64,000 nucleotides of DNA. Source: Druceiella hillmani (taxonomy: Eukaryota; Arthropoda; Insecta; Lepidoptera; Hepialidae). How positions within the stretch are numbered: position 1 is the first letter of the stretch; every line of letters begins with the position of its first letter. The stretch spans positions 1,531,001 to 1,595,000 of the forward strand of contig JAYKKI010000014.1 of the NCBI GenBank assembly GCA_039881145.1. The letters are read 5' to 3'. The translations under genes were made by a program, and so were the position numbers. Of this stretch, positions 23,050-35,447 are shown in pieces. Under the pieces are notes generated by a model. The model saw only the letters and a list, made by a program, of their open reading frames with translations, was not told the DNA's origin and made no database searches.

Positions 23050-23975
23050 TAGTTTCATTCCTTAAAAGGGAAAAACGGAACTCTTATAAGATAAATGACG
23101 TATTTGTTCATCCATCCCAGTCGTTTTTTACTGTAACCGTTTAACGTAAATACTTGAAGAAAAAAAACAGATCAATTAAGTACTCGAAAAATGTTTTATT
23201 TCTATTTATAGTGGGGGATATAGCTTGAAAGGACTAGTTACAAGACTCTAAACAATGTTTTTTTTCAATACTTGTTTGTGTAAGTACTTAAACTAATATG
23301 AAAAAAATATCGGATTTTCGAAACCCAAGAAAAGGTTGTAGGAAAATTAAAACGATGTTTCTAGATGTCGTAAATTTTCAAATATTTACCGTGTTTTAAC
23401 TCCTATGAAAGATGTATTCATAGTAGGCTATACATTTACTTTCTTCAATACTCAAAGTCGATTTAGAACGTGGAAACTTGAAATTTGGCATAGTAATACA
23501 TATTAATAATTAACAAATTTTGAACTAGCTATCTTTTAAAAATTGAATAAGAAATTAAGAGCGGGGTAAGTAAAGGTTTTTATAACATTCTTAAGTTGAT
23601 ATACCATATAAGATATAAGAGAAATACAAAAACATTTTTTCATAATTTTAAAATGCGCGTTTAAAAAGATGCTAAAAAAATACAAAATTACAATATTCTT
23701 CCCTCTCATCTTACTTGCAAAACTACGAAATAAAAAAAATATGAGGAAACCAGCGTTGGGAAATCTAATTAGGAAATTACAGGGAAACTATAGCTATTAT
23801 CCCAGATCTTATAAATTTTTAAATATCCACCATGTTTTGCTCATGTGAAAGATGTTGTAAATAAATTAATATTTGTAATAGAATTGAAACATTACGTACA
23901 TTTAAATGTTTATACACTTATGTGTCTACAAAATGTACGGAACCATCGTAGTGTTAGGTCCACTAGTGCCTGAGA
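23050..23975 (+). repeat. Lepidopteran GTTCCGTA-type repeat, long copy
   Basis: Starts TTTCATTCCTTAAAAGGG / AAAAACGGAACTCTTATAAG. It has two successive CTCNTGTGAAAGATG-like segments near 23400 and 23840, suggesting an internal duplication or two merged copies. It ends AATGTACGGAACCATCGTAG. Confidence 0.6.
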
Positions 23976-24306
23976 ATTTTTTTGTTGGGTTACATTAACA
24001 ACTTTAAAACTGAAAGGTTTTTTGATTGCGTGGTTTTGCAAACAAACATAAACGTTTCATTTACATTATTTTTCTTTTCAAATCGCTTTGTAAGAACTTT
24101 TTTATTTTACATAAATAATAATAGAATTATAAACAAATTATTTACACTTTCAATTTCTAACTATTTTGCTCCTTCAAATATTATTACCGACTGCAAATAT
24201 TCAGGTCTATTTTTGTATTAAATTTGGAAATAACAATTAAGAAACCTTGATATTCTGGTGATTTACTGACTAAGGAGAAAATAAGATAATAGGAGTTACA
24301 ACATAC

Positions 24307-24415
24307 ACGTTTGATTATATTATAGATGGGCTATAAGAAGGAATATAAGGGAATATTTCCACGTTTGGTTATATTATAGACGGACTATAAGAGTGCGGCA
24401 AGTTCAACGACTTCA
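24307..24415 (+). repeat. 54-bp tandem duplication
   Basis: ACGTTTGATTATATTATAGA at 24307 and ACGTTTGGTTATATTATAGA at 24361, each followed by a GG-CTATAAGA-like string. Confidence 0.75.
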
Positions 24416-24439
24416 CTTGCCACGATGTACTCGTTAAAT

Positions 24440-24720
24440 ATAGACGAAAATTCGCAAACGTCAAAAAGTTCGATCGACAGGTGAAGCCAAAATAATATTC
24501 AGCATTATTTGCATTACGGCTTCCAATCCTCGAGGGGAAATCTCTAAATTAATTTTGTAAAATCTAATTTTACGGAATCCCGACAAAGTCGCCGGTCCGA
24601 TCGCTTCGACTCGAGGGCGCCGCGGCGGGTTTGTATCGGTCGCGACGGAAATTCGGCGGAAAATCAAATCAACAATCACAGAGGGCGAATTAAACGTTGT
24701 AATTTATTTAATTATACACG
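24440..24720. promoter_or_regulatory. GC-rich island, candidate conserved non-coding element
   Basis: GC-rich core GACTCGAGGGCGCCGCGGCG near 24608 in AT-rich flanks. A 72-codon minus-strand frame has no recognisable domain. Confidence 0.28.
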
Positions 24721-25286
24721 TAAGAACTTTTTTGTTCTATGAATATATTTCAAATTTATCAAACTTAATTGTCAAAATTCATATTGAAAAAATTGTATAT
24801 TTTGCAGTCAATAACGTATAATGACAATTTTGAGCTGTATAATATTACCGAGGTATTTAAATATATTAAAAGTAGGATATCAAACGTTTAAAAACGTTAA
24901 CGCAAAACCATAAATCAAATTATTCTTAGAGAAGTAGAATGAAGAACTTATGCCATGTTCGTGCCGTATTATGACAGTTACAATATCTGCCTACTCCATT
25001 TTGACTGTAAATAAATTGACAGCAAAGATAGATAAACAAAAGTTGTAGTAACATAGGTAATTTGATAATGTTATATTTCTTATTCTTGATATACCACAAA
25101 CAGCCGTAGAAGACCCGATTGCTTTCAAGGGTTTTATTAATCTTCAAATTTGTTTGTGTTTAGCTAATCATGGGAAAATGTAATACATAGCAATAAAACA
25201 ATGCTGGATTAACTTATGACGTAGAAGACATATAATTTTCCAAATGAAATGAAGCAGTCAGGTACTGAGAAACATAATTTGAATGT

Positions 25287-25290
<4 letters not shown>
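24721..25290. other. AT-rich stretch without recognised features
   Basis: Nothing supported. A 73-codon minus-strand frame (24926-25147) is not family-like. Confidence 0.4.
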
Positions 25291-25293
<3 letters not shown>

Positions 25294-25353
<60 letters not shown>

Positions 25354-25363
25354 GGTGTGTGTA
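25294..25363. repeat. (AT)n(GT)n microsatellite
   Basis: About 50 bp of AT dinucleotides followed by GT-rich sequence. Confidence 0.95.
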
Positions 25364-25640
25364 AATGTATTATACCTCACCATGCAAATATATAAATATG
25401 TTACTTAATACATCTTTCACAGACATAATAAATGTGTTATTTAAAATTAAATTCATTTTTGCAGTTGATTTAAATCATACTTAGCTTTTTTTATAGACAC
25501 TCTTCCTTTCAATTTTGTTATATATGAGTATTATTCAGCTATTTTGAGTATTATTCAGCTATTTAACAGGTTTAGATGGCAGGATGTATGGACACATAAG
25601 TTTAACAAAAATGACCACTTTAAAAATTAATATTACAAAT

Positions 25641-25904
25641 ATCGAATATATTTGGCGTTGAGTTTGTAGATATGCATTATCACGTTATGAACACTTTTTC
25701 GATACAGGATTCCTTAATGAAAAATTAGGTCAGGTAATTTTGATTAACAAGTAAATGAAACTACGTGACATAGTGTTACCTCTACCTTATTCTCTCTTCA
25801 AATTTACCACCTGAATATGTTGTAATACAACAAAACCTTGGTCGTGGTAAATAATTTAAATAAAGTAGATATAATACTACATTACGTAGTTTCATTTAAT
25901 TGTT
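25641..25904 (-). mobile_element. Fold-back MITE-like element, copy 5 (tail on left, interrupted)
   Basis: The tail CGAATATATTTGGCGTTGAG lies on the left. About 60 bp of unrelated sequence follows, then the arm AAGTAAATGAAACTACGTGA. The right arm closes CATTACGTAGTTTCATTTAA near 25900. No clear target duplication is seen, consistent with later rearrangement. The orientation is opposite to copies 1-4. Confidence 0.65.
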
Positions 25905-25924
25905 AATAAAAATTAAGTGACTTA

Positions 25925-25931
<7 letters not shown>

Positions 25932-25990
<59 letters not shown>
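25932..25990. repeat. (TA)n microsatellite
   Basis: Uninterrupted dinucleotide tract a few bases downstream of the fold-back element. Confidence 0.97.
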
Positions 25991-25993
<3 letters not shown>

Positions 25994-26808
25994 TTATCAG
26001 AATTCTTCTAAAATGCAAGTTTTTTTTATTCTTACAGAAGTGTCAAGTATATTCATAAGTTTATAACTGTTTGATTGTCATAATGCACTTCTAGTAACTT
26101 GCATATATTATTTTCTTATTTAAATAAACACATTTTTGCAAGTCTTTGCCAATTAATACTGCAAATTGAAGATTTGGACACGTTCTTTACAAATTATAAT
26201 TATAAAATAATATTAAAAGCAATCAGTCAAAAAATAAATATAATAAATACAAAATTAAAATATATTAATCGATCGTGACCAGTTCTTAAGCTCTACAATC
26301 GTTATGATTCAACAATATGCTAGAGAATAGTAACTAATATTCAGTACCATTTTCCTACCGCGTCTATGCGTCATAAAACTGTAAACTACCTTTGACTCGC
26401 ATATAAACCCCAGACATAAAATGAAATCAAATCCAATACCGACAGTTTAACATCAAACAAATAAAGAATTATACTGGATCATGTTCAAGATTAAATTAAA
26501 ACATTAGGATAATAATTATGTCACCTGAACATTTTAGTATTTGGATTATATAATAATATAAACACTGATTATGTATACTACTTTCATAAGTCAAAGATGA
26601 CATAAATATTGTTCGCTTTATTATCAGTAAAGGATTCGAGTTCAGGATAATAAGAAGATTTACAAACAGTTTCAATTTGTGAAATATACCAAATTACTCC
26701 TTCATGTTACGCCTAAGTTGAAGTAAATAATTATTTTACGTATTTTTAAAACAAAAAAAAAACAGTTTATTCAAAAGAATCCAAAAAGTAAGTTAAATAA
26801 ACCGAGTT
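25991..26808. other. AT-rich stretch without recognised features
   Basis: Nothing supported on either strand. Confidence 0.4.
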
Positions 26809-26809
26809 T

Positions 26810-27120
26810 AGCAACAATCATTACTAATCCACAAACAGCAGGCGTCCAGACGAGAAGTCGACAACATTAAGATCTCGAAGGCAGTTAAGGGAAAGAACAA
26901 ACGATTGAGATTATAATAAAGCTCGAATCCTGTCGTTTATCTATTCGCGTATAACATCGGCTAACGATGGATATAGGGGCTTCGAGCCGCCGTGAGCGTG
27001 CATAAAACGGAACAAGATTGTCGGACCTGCACATCCAAAATGTTCGGGGTGCCTTTTTACGGCCACATTTCGCGTACACATTAACTTTCATGCGCAGACA
27101 AAAAAAATATTTCATAAAAT
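26810..27120. promoter_or_regulatory. GC-richer island, candidate conserved non-coding element
   Basis: CG-containing sequence from about 26840 to 27085 in AT-rich flanks. The 76-codon minus-strand frame (26885-27115) is not recognised. Confidence 0.25.
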
Positions 27121-29590
27121 AATATGACGAAACTTTTACTTTTTCGATCCCATATTTTTATACATCTCCTAAAATTTTCCGATAAAGAATATTATCTTTC
27201 CTTTGAAAAAGTTTTGCGCGTCGCGTCGATACTTAGTCGAATGAGAGAAATTACTTTGACAGTTTCTTTTTATAAGATTGTACACAAGAGTGCACGGTAT
27301 TTTGTGGACTTTGTTGGAGAAAACGAATGTAGTTTCGCTTCGAGAATATGGTTTGTGTGAACGCTGTCAATATATCTATTATACTGGAATACTGAAAGGC
27401 TTTTTACGTTATAAGAGTAAGAAGACGTTAAGTCTCGGTAAACACTGCCTCGGAAAATGTGAATGAATGGAAATATCTTACTTTCGTATGAAATATAAAT
27501 TTATATTATTTCCCAAATCAACAGTATTAAAGAAAAAGGTGATAATTTTAGAGGAGTTGTTTGGTAAGGAGACCGAGTTTTAATTTTACTAAGGCTTTTT
27601 TATTTTGTAAGTGTCTTAACATTGCATAAACCGATAAAATGGGAATTTTCTAAAATATGCTATTGTAAACAATTTTCTTTGTTGTTGGTTATTTATCTTT
27701 ATAAAAAAATGTTACAATTATTGATTCATTAGAAACAGTTTGGAGGTAAAAAAAGAACGATTTGGTAAAAATTCTACCAAGAGAAAGTATGATCACAATG
27801 AGGCAATGCATGAATCAGTCTAATAAAAATGAGATATAGCCATAATTTAATACTAAAACAACCGACCTCGTATTACGTCATAATTATTGTTGAATGGTTT
27901 CGTATCAAGAGTAATAGAGTTTTCCGTGTTGTGACAGAAAATAACAAATTCTAAAAGCTGAGTTGTTAAACAACATAATAGCAACGGTGTTAATGTGAAT
28001 ATCCTTTTTATCTATAGCCCATTGTTGACCTGCTGGTGACTCTCTTGTATCCAGAAAAATTTCGTTTTTTGATCAGATTTCTGAATTGCTCAAATAATCA
28101 GATTCTTATTTTAACCAAATACCATACGTATCATCTACACATTAAAACCAAATACTAATGAAAGTTATCCTATTAGAATCGAATAAGTTTTTCTTTTTTT
28201 AATTTAAGATTCAAATTTATGGGATCTCGAGAATTGTATGATTTTTTGAATCCTTAAATATATCGTCACATATGTACTGGTAAGCCCTATTAAAAGGAAA
28301 GTCCAAAGGCGATCGGATACTTCGCTTAATTTTAATTTTTCTTGCAATTTTTCTTGGAATTGTATATACATATGTATATAATTATTTCTTGCAATTGTAG
28401 TGTACACACATGTACGTATACTCACAGGATAAATGTGATATTTTACTTATTACCTTTTATAAAACACTCCTCCTTACATGGTTTTCATGGATCCCTACTG
28501 GCCACTACCAAGACACTCATCTTTTTCATAAAAGTAAAAATATACAAACAATCACATGAACAGTTGCTTTTATTCGTCATTTATTCAGTCATAGCTGCAA
28601 GTCAGGCATGTTACTCGACAAGATTATAAGGAAAGTGCGACATTATATCAATGTACTACTGTACAAATGTACAAGGAGAGCGAGAGTTCGCGAAGAGTGG
28701 CGACGCATTGTGAAACAGGCAAATAATGTACTAACGTTATTCCACATTAAAACCTGGTGAATATTCCACATTACATTGTTATAGTTTCAGTTTCATATTT
28801 TTTATTTACGAAACAATTCATGGAGTTGCCTCTGCAGTAACAAGTTGTATATGTGTACATTTTGAGAAAGTTTGTTCAGAATTGTATTATTATGACGACG
28901 GTAATATTATTTTTTATAAATACAAGGTTATGACAGAAAAAACATAAATTTATCGAGTCACTCACTCAAAAAACTAATAAGTGAATATTAAAAGATAGCT
29001 AGTGATACATGACAAACTGAAAATGAAAGGCGAAAACAAATAATACATGTGTGTAATATGTTTAAATAGTTTTATGAGATGATTTGTTAAAGAGTTAAAA
29101 AGATAAAAGTAAGTAATACGTGAAAAGTATGATTGGAGTAAAAAATGAATATTTATGAAGTATAGATTGAACCACTCTAAGAGTTTAGCTTAATGAACGC
29201 CAGTAACTTTCCCATTATTGCTATATATATTACCTTTATGGATCGAGAAAAACAGCTACTTATTGAAAATTATTTTTTTTTCATTAGCTTAGCAAAAAGA
29301 AAGGGAAAGCCCTTTGGAATTCGTTCATGAATTTTACCTATTATTAAATATTACCGGTATTCTCGAATTTGTAATTTTATTTCGTAACAAAGTGCTTAAA
29401 CCTTTTCAAAATCATTAATAATTAACGTTAAGAATGCCATTGATAAAATTATATTCCATTTTAAATACAAATATACTTCATTTGCCTTAATCGACCATAA
29501 CTATTTGTATTGAAATTGTCCCGAACTTCAATAAAACCTACAGAGCACATTATTAATTTCAATTGCTGTCATTGTAGTCGTTCCAGTCAA
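27121..29590. other. AT-rich stretch without recognised genes
   Basis: Several short frames on both strands, some overlapping each other (28204-28425 minus and 28342-28629 plus), carry no motifs. No interspersed repeat could be assigned with confidence. Confidence 0.4.
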
Positions 29591-29599
29591 AAAGTACAT

Positions 29600-29960
29600 T
29601 AAATTTCACTTCAATCCGATTTTAATTGAAGAGAAAAGAGGTAATTAAACATTTATTTGAAATTCAAATCAGGCTACAGAATGTGCGCCGTTATAAAATC
29701 CAAATCGCGCCATCCAATTTTGCCCCCGGCCTCGTTTTTTGGTTTCGAGTTATAACGGCCATTAACTGCGAAGGTACTTTTGCAATGCGACTACCAGCGT
29801 TTATATAAATGTAGTACTTATAAACTGGCTATAAATATTTCCGAGCTCGGCTTTACGCTTTCACGGTTTTCTTAAGCGTGTCGTTCGTTGATTAATTAAA
29901 TTTGGGGCCGAATAGTGCTTTCAGTCGAGCTTCGCTTCAATGTTCTGTAATTTGAGAATA
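29600..29960. promoter_or_regulatory. GC-richer island, candidate conserved non-coding element
   Basis: Mix of CG-rich strings (CCCCCGGCCTCG near 29723, CCGAGCTCGG near 29841) and TTTATA/TATAAA strings. This is a typical enhancer-like composition with no coding signature. Confidence 0.28.
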
Positions 29961-31690
29961 GATGAGGTTAAGAATAATCACGTGCGTGTTAAAGAATTTT
30001 CTAAAGTTATCTATCGCATACGAACGCATTCGGTATTTTTACTGAAGTTTCGCGTAAATGACAATAATTATATATATAGTTAGAGGAAAATGAATCACTA
30101 CTTAATGAGATGATTGACATCTTTAGCAACAGTTGTAATTTCTTCATTCGTTGTTGGTTTTTAAAACTCATAACAATTAGATTATCTTCCACATTTGAGT
30201 TACACGAAAGCCCCGTCCGTTTATTTTTAATTTTTATTCATTTTAATGCATAACTTGATTTATTTTAATGTAAAATTTACCTTGTTTTAATAGACGATAC
30301 GCCTCAGGGTCATTCCATAGCTTTATTTGAGGTAAAACGCCATACTGATGTCATCTAATAATGTATTTATTTGATTACATGTTTTTTAAAGGAAGAACAT
30401 TATAGCATCTGCCCCTTTGTGTGCATGCGATTATCTCCGTAATTATTAAGCGAAATTATTTCAGATTTCAGTAATGAATAATTTACGAGGTAGATTCAAA
30501 TGCAAAATTTATAAATATTCTGTAAAAATTTCCTGACTTGTGACATTGAATATGAAGGAAGTGAGAAAAAAGCATTTGTCATACAGATATCTTGGTGTGC
30601 GCTGCATAAGTCGTTGGAGATATTATTCTCAAAATTCCACAGTAAAGCCAAATGTACATGCATTATACATAAAAATCGTAATAAATGTTTGCTCTTTAAA
30701 ACAATATAATTTTTTAACCCAAGATTCTACAGCTCATTGTGAAAAATTGTCTAATGAAGTTTTATAGTGATTTTCCCCAACTTATATTAGATCAAATCTT
30801 TCAGATTTTCTTTTAAACTATTATTTTAAAAGTTATGGTGTTGTTTTTAAGTAAGAAAAGTTATACGTGCTCGCTTTCACATAATGACTATTGTACCGGC
30901 ATTCATAACACTCATGTGAAGACGAAGTCCAATATTTCATTAACGTTGTATATGGAAATTTAGTAGCTTAGAAACAAATTTGTGGCTGCTCATGGGAAAT
31001 TAGAGAGAGTCGTTAGAGTTGAAATAAAATGCATAAAAGTAATTAAGAAGATTATAGTCCTTTTTATTTTGTTTCTAATTTATTTAAGTTGTTGAATATT
31101 TAAGTTAACAAATCTGACGATATAGTTGTAAAGATGGTCCAGCAAAAAATCATCGTGTAAAAATGTCAGCATCATCATTGGATGTTGTACTTATTTTGTT
31201 GCATTTATTGGTTTCAGTTAAGTTCAGTGAATCAAGATGAAAATAGCGTAGATTTTTACTCCTACCCTGTGGTTCACAGATATTTTTCTTTTTATGGCGT
31301 TTTGCAAAGAATCTAACATTTTACAGTGGTCTTTTATTTATTGCTCTTAGGGAATTGTACTTACAATAAGAAGCCATATAAACTACATACTTTAAACCCC
31401 AACTTAGTGTTAAATATTTAAGAATTATTATTAGACCACAATAAATAGAAATGATTATCAAAAAGCTGAGTTGTTATTGTTACATTATTAATACGACTAC
31501 TATTCCATGGAATTGCAGTTCTTGAAGTGCTTTAGACTATCTACAATTGTTTTACAATATCTACTCTTGAAGTATGATTTGAATTCTACTGAGAGAAAGC
31601 ATACAACATTTCTAATAATGAATATCTTTGAGCCATCGTAAATACCAGCATAAATAAAACAATACATAATGAATTTTATTAGATAAGTCG
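29961..31690. other. AT-rich stretch, one segment shared with 33.94 kb
   Basis: Mostly featureless. GTGTGCGCTGCATAAGTCGT near 30595 resembles CGTGCGCTGCTTAAATCGTT near 33942, each followed by (T)GGAGATA or AGAGATA. A shared unknown interspersed repeat is likely. Confidence 0.4.
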
Positions 31691-31699
31691 TAAGAGTAA

Positions 31700-32300
31700 T
31701 ACGCACATTACGAATAAAAACGTCGTCGGACGGATAAAAATAATAATACGTTTACAGACGCCCAGTCGGCTTTTGATGAACTTGTTGAACACGGAGAGAA
31801 TTCGCGAGGCGAGAGGCGCCCTCTCGTCTTAGTAAAAAAGTCATTGCGGAAAAATACAGTGAATTTCGTGTACATAAAGAAAAAGGAAATAGTGAGGGTT
31901 CTTCCGTCCGGTTTTATTGTGCGGATACTTAGTTCCATCTGTATGTAGGGCGGGCGGCGCGGGCCGCGGCCGCCCCCGTCCGAGCATGAAATACTGATCA
32001 TCTCTCTTGTGATGGCCCCGGGATATTAAATAATAGTTGCAGGGTCATCTTTTTGCGCCCGATCATTTGGATCGCCACCGCCGCCCTCGTCTCGCCGCCC
32101 TGTGACGAAACATATTTTACGAATTCTATTACGGAGAAGATTCGCGATTTTAACTTTATATTACTAAAGGCGTATTGCTATGTCGGTCCGTTAGAGTATT
32201 TCTTAAGCGGTATTGAATTCCTTTTGTGACGAATTGTGATTTCGTAGCGAAATTACACTTACTTAATGAAGATTTTGCGTCTGTGTTTTCGTTTTCCAGT
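31700..32300. promoter_or_regulatory. Large GC-rich island, candidate conserved non-coding element
   Basis: Very GC-rich core GGCGGCGCGGGCCGCGGCCG near 31952 and a second patch CGCCACCGCCGCCCTCGTCT near 32073. The minus-strand frame 31708-32001 (97 codons) has no family match known to me. Promoter or enhancer are both possible. Confidence 0.33.
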
Positions 32301-33680
32301 TGTACTATTAAAAGGTTAGATAGGGTGGATGCTGCCGATATGATATCGTTAAATTTTGGAATATATTTTTCATGAATTCATTAGATAAGTTTTCATAATT
32401 ACAGTTTATTTATTAGTAAATTAGTAGTATATACTCACATATCATGCTTTTTGTTTCGTTTTTATCCGAAGCGAATTGTATCTCTGTTATTATTTTTGGC
32501 CATATTTGTTGAAGAATTTGCTATCGTGAGTGAGATATATTGGAAGGGTCGGAAACTATAATGATCATAACTCATTTTTTTTCATATTTCACTGTTTTTA
32601 AATCATTGATGATGAAAGACGCAGGTAGTCCGTATATCTTGTACTGCAACACTCCAAGGAGGGTATTGGTTTATGAATATACGGGTATGGAGGTATGTAT
32701 GTATGCATGGGGATATATTCAGATATTAAATTCTAGAGCTAGAATAGACATACCAGTTTGGACAAATGAGGAGCCGTTAGAAAAGTTTCAACCTTACGGA
32801 TAGTTACGTGGGTTATTTATGTCACGAACCATGCAATGTTTTGTGAGTTGTCATTTCGCCCAACGTAAAAAAATAAAAATTTTAAAAATAGCATCGAACA
32901 ACTTTATATATTTAGGTTTTCTTATGCGGTAATGTTTGAATTAGAAAGCTGGTTTTGTTTCTTAAATTATTAGTTAATATTCCGTAATAAATTACAAGAT
33001 AATCGAGATAAAATATATTTTATTACACCCATGTCCTTAAGCATGAATAAAAGGGCTTTAAAAGCACTCCAAAAATATATAAGTTACGTATAAAGGCCAA
33101 CCCTTAAAAGTAAATAATTTATCTTAATTCAACATGAAAGACGTCAACAAAATTATTTTAGAAACTAATCCAAAAATGTTTATATAAAATATACAGACAA
33201 CAATTATAGACTTAAGACCAGTTAATAAAATTAGCTATGAATTTGCTTTCTAAACATCTATGTTAAATTAATTAGATTTTTTTCTGTTACCACTTATATT
33301 GCCTAAATATTTGCATCTATTATCAATAAAACAATTAAAAAATGTATTCATCACCACCCAGGAACTAAAATTATTAAAATTATTATGCATAATTTTTTTT
33401 CCGGTATTTCGAAAATATTGTCTGTAATAAACTTCCTTATATTAAATCCAATATGAGAATCTAGTACGAACAGTGGCACCTTTAAAACTGGTAACGTTAA
33501 TAATTAACAACATAAACGGCGCGCATTGCTTCATTAATATATATTAGGAAACAAAATCCTCGCTCGTCTGTTTGTATGTATGCGATTTTTTCAGTAAACG
33601 CTGAACATATTTTATCACGGATAGATTTTTACTAATAGATACAATTTTTTCATGAGGATGCTTTAAATGCATAATTTGAA
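32301..33680. other. AT-rich stretch without recognised genes
   Basis: The 87-codon plus-strand frame at 32540-32803 shows no family features. CTCGCTCGTCTGTTTGTATG near 33561 hints at an eroded lepidopteran repeat. Confidence 0.4.
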
Positions 33681-33681
33681 T

Positions 33682-33891
33682 ATTGAATATGATTGGCGTT
33701 AATTTTGTAGAAATTCATTATTCACAATTAAGTGACACTGCGTGATGTAGCATTTTTCTACTATCTTTAAGTTCTTTAACACGACCTAGGTTTCGCTGTG
33801 TTATATCTCAGGTGGGCTATTAGCAAGCCTATGTCACCGTCCGTATCTTTGCTAATTGCCTGAACCTATTGTAATACAACCTGAAGATATT
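33682..33891 (-). mobile_element. Fold-back MITE-like element, copy 6 (tail on left, right end lost)
   Basis: The tail ATTGAATATGATTGGCGTTA, then the arm CACAATTAAGTGACACTGCG, the AACACGACCTAGGTTTCGCT segment and the start of the return arm (TTGTAATACAACCTGAAGAT). The outer right arm is missing, so no target duplication can be read. Confidence 0.75.
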
Positions 33892-34108
33892 GATGATAAT
33901 TGGCGATGAAGTTGTAAAAAATATTCGTAGGAGAGGTTGGCGTGCGCTGCTTAAATCGTTAGAGATACATAAAAAACAATGTATGGCGACATTACTCATC
34001 TCGATAATTTCTACAATAGAATCTGCGGTAGCATACATCCGCGATAGCATATCTATACATATAATCAAAGTATAACAGAGTGAACCCTGTATATGGAAAA
34101 AAAAGATG

Positions 34109-34145
34109 TGGTGTCGTGGGACACCAGGTAGGAACGAAGTTCCTT
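34109..34145. repeat. Paired small hairpins at left edge of the two-exon locus
   Basis: TGGTGTC / GACACCA (34109-34126) and GGAAC-GAA-GTTCC (34131-34143) are back-to-back hairpins. The 15-mer GGAACGAAGTTCCTT reappears exactly inverted at 35448-35462, on the other side of the locus, as if bounding an inserted element. Confidence 0.6.
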
Positions 34146-34359
34146 CGGCTAATGTAGAATCGACACAATATGCAAAAAAAAAAAATCGTGCTCAATTTTA
34201 TGTAGGTTTTCTTGATTTTTCTCTTAAATTTTGCTGACTAGTTTTTATTTAAGTACAGGAAAGTATTTAGGAAATTCAGTATTTTAGGAAATAATAAATT
34301 ACGTAAAATAAAAAAAAATCGTAATTCAAATTATCAACTAAAATAACAAAATATGTCTC

Positions 34360-34365
34360 TTTATT
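34360..34365 (-). terminator. AATAAA polyadenylation signal
   Basis: AATAAA on the minus strand, 85 nt downstream of the stop codon of the two-exon locus. The position is typical for a short 3' UTR, but AATAAA is common by chance in AT-rich DNA. Confidence 0.4.
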
Positions 34366-34449
34366 TTTGTTTGACAACATAAAATTACATAGAAATAGAA
34401 ATAATTACAAAAAAAGTTTATTATTTTTATTATTTATAAGTAATTCTTA

Positions 34450-34805
34450 TTAATCAGTCTCGTCATTAAATTCTATTGCTGAAACTATTGGCTTGTGGTA
34501 ACTAAAATATGATACATATGCTTGTGATTCTATTTTATGCAAATACCTCGAAAAAACAGCATCAATAGTAGTACCGTATCTCGTTGTCGATTCTTTTGGA
34601 TTGTTATTTATATGTAATTTAAATTTTTCTAAAAGAAATGTTCTTAGTGGTTCTGATTTTTCATCTGCAAAATTGATTATTTTCATTTTTTTTAGCTTTT
34701 TCGCGTTTTGCAGTACTAAAAATGATTAAAAAATATAAATAGAATTATTTATAACATGTATATATATATAGGACAGAATTAACTTTTAAAGAGAAATATT
34801 CACAC

Positions 34806-34843
<38 letters not shown>

Positions 34844-35088
34844 GTATAATTTCTATGAAGTTTCGTAGTTTTTTTCTGAATTTTTCCGTATGACCCTCAA
34901 AACAGCAAGAAAGATAACCTAAAAAACCTTACAAAGATTTTAGTATGTACACACAATATTAACCAATGTAAAATATTTTATATTTATAAATAAACTAATA
35001 CTTACGTATTTAATTCTTTTGCACTGAATAATTTCCCACTATTATCACTGTCAATTGCATTCAAGTCACTTGTTAGTTCACTCGCCAT
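34450..35088 (-). CDS. Two-exon gene or pseudogene with EEP-endonuclease-like C-terminus
   Basis: Exon 1 (35006-35088) starts at ATG in the context AACAATGG and encodes MASELTSDLNAIDSDNSGK and a little more. It ends at a strong donor, AATAC|GTAAGT. Exon 2 (34450-34715) follows a TTTTTAG acceptor, giving a 290-bp intron with a (CA)n tract inside. The exon 2 frame from an internal Met contains NNNPKESTTR-GTTIDAVFSR and SYFSYHKPIVS. These resemble the C-terminal part of LINE- and Helitron-type endonuclease (EEP) domains, where the S-D-H-x-P motif carries a catalytic Asp and His. Here the Asp position is Tyr and the His is kept. Read strictly, the exons join out of frame: a T8 tract on the plus strand (A8 in the transcript, 34686-34693) is one base too long. 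It may therefore be a pseudogene, a sequence error, or use the internal ATG. The encoded product would be about 115 residues, far too short for a whole EEP domain. Confidence 0.45.
34801..34845. repeat. (CA)n microsatellite in the predicted intron
   Basis: CA dinucleotide run with one CG interruption, lying within the predicted intron of the locus above. Confidence 0.95.
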
Positions 35089-35447
35089 TGTTACTATATT
35101 TATTATTGTTTTGACGTTTTGAAATTATATGAAAATAAACGTGGCTACTCACGAGTAAAATGTATCTATAATGTGAGTATTCGCCACGTGCTTGTCCATG
35201 AATTCATGAGTATATACTATGCATTGGCGGGGTGGAGTGGTAATAGAGAGAGAAGGGATGAGAGAACAAAAAGAAGGAGGAAGAAAGAGAAAGGTATTAT
35301 ACACTACTCGCTTGTGTATACGACTGTCGCGCCTGCGCACGTCTCATTTAACGGTTTTATTCCACGGACTTTTTCTTACGGTTTTAATATCACATTTTTT
35401 TCAGTTCGGTCGCGCAGCAAAATCCCTATCTCCTCCAAGCCTGCTGT
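35089..35447. promoter_or_regulatory. Promoter-like island upstream of the two-exon locus
   Basis: Lies immediately 5' of the minus-strand ATG. It contains an NRF1-like CGCGCCTGCGCA (35328-35339), CACGTG (about 35186), a purine-rich tract (35245-35295) and C-rich pyrimidine runs. Open frames of 117 and 76 codons on the plus strand overlap here with no family features. I read the region as a promoter, possibly bidirectional. A coding role on the plus strand is less likely. Confidence 0.4.
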
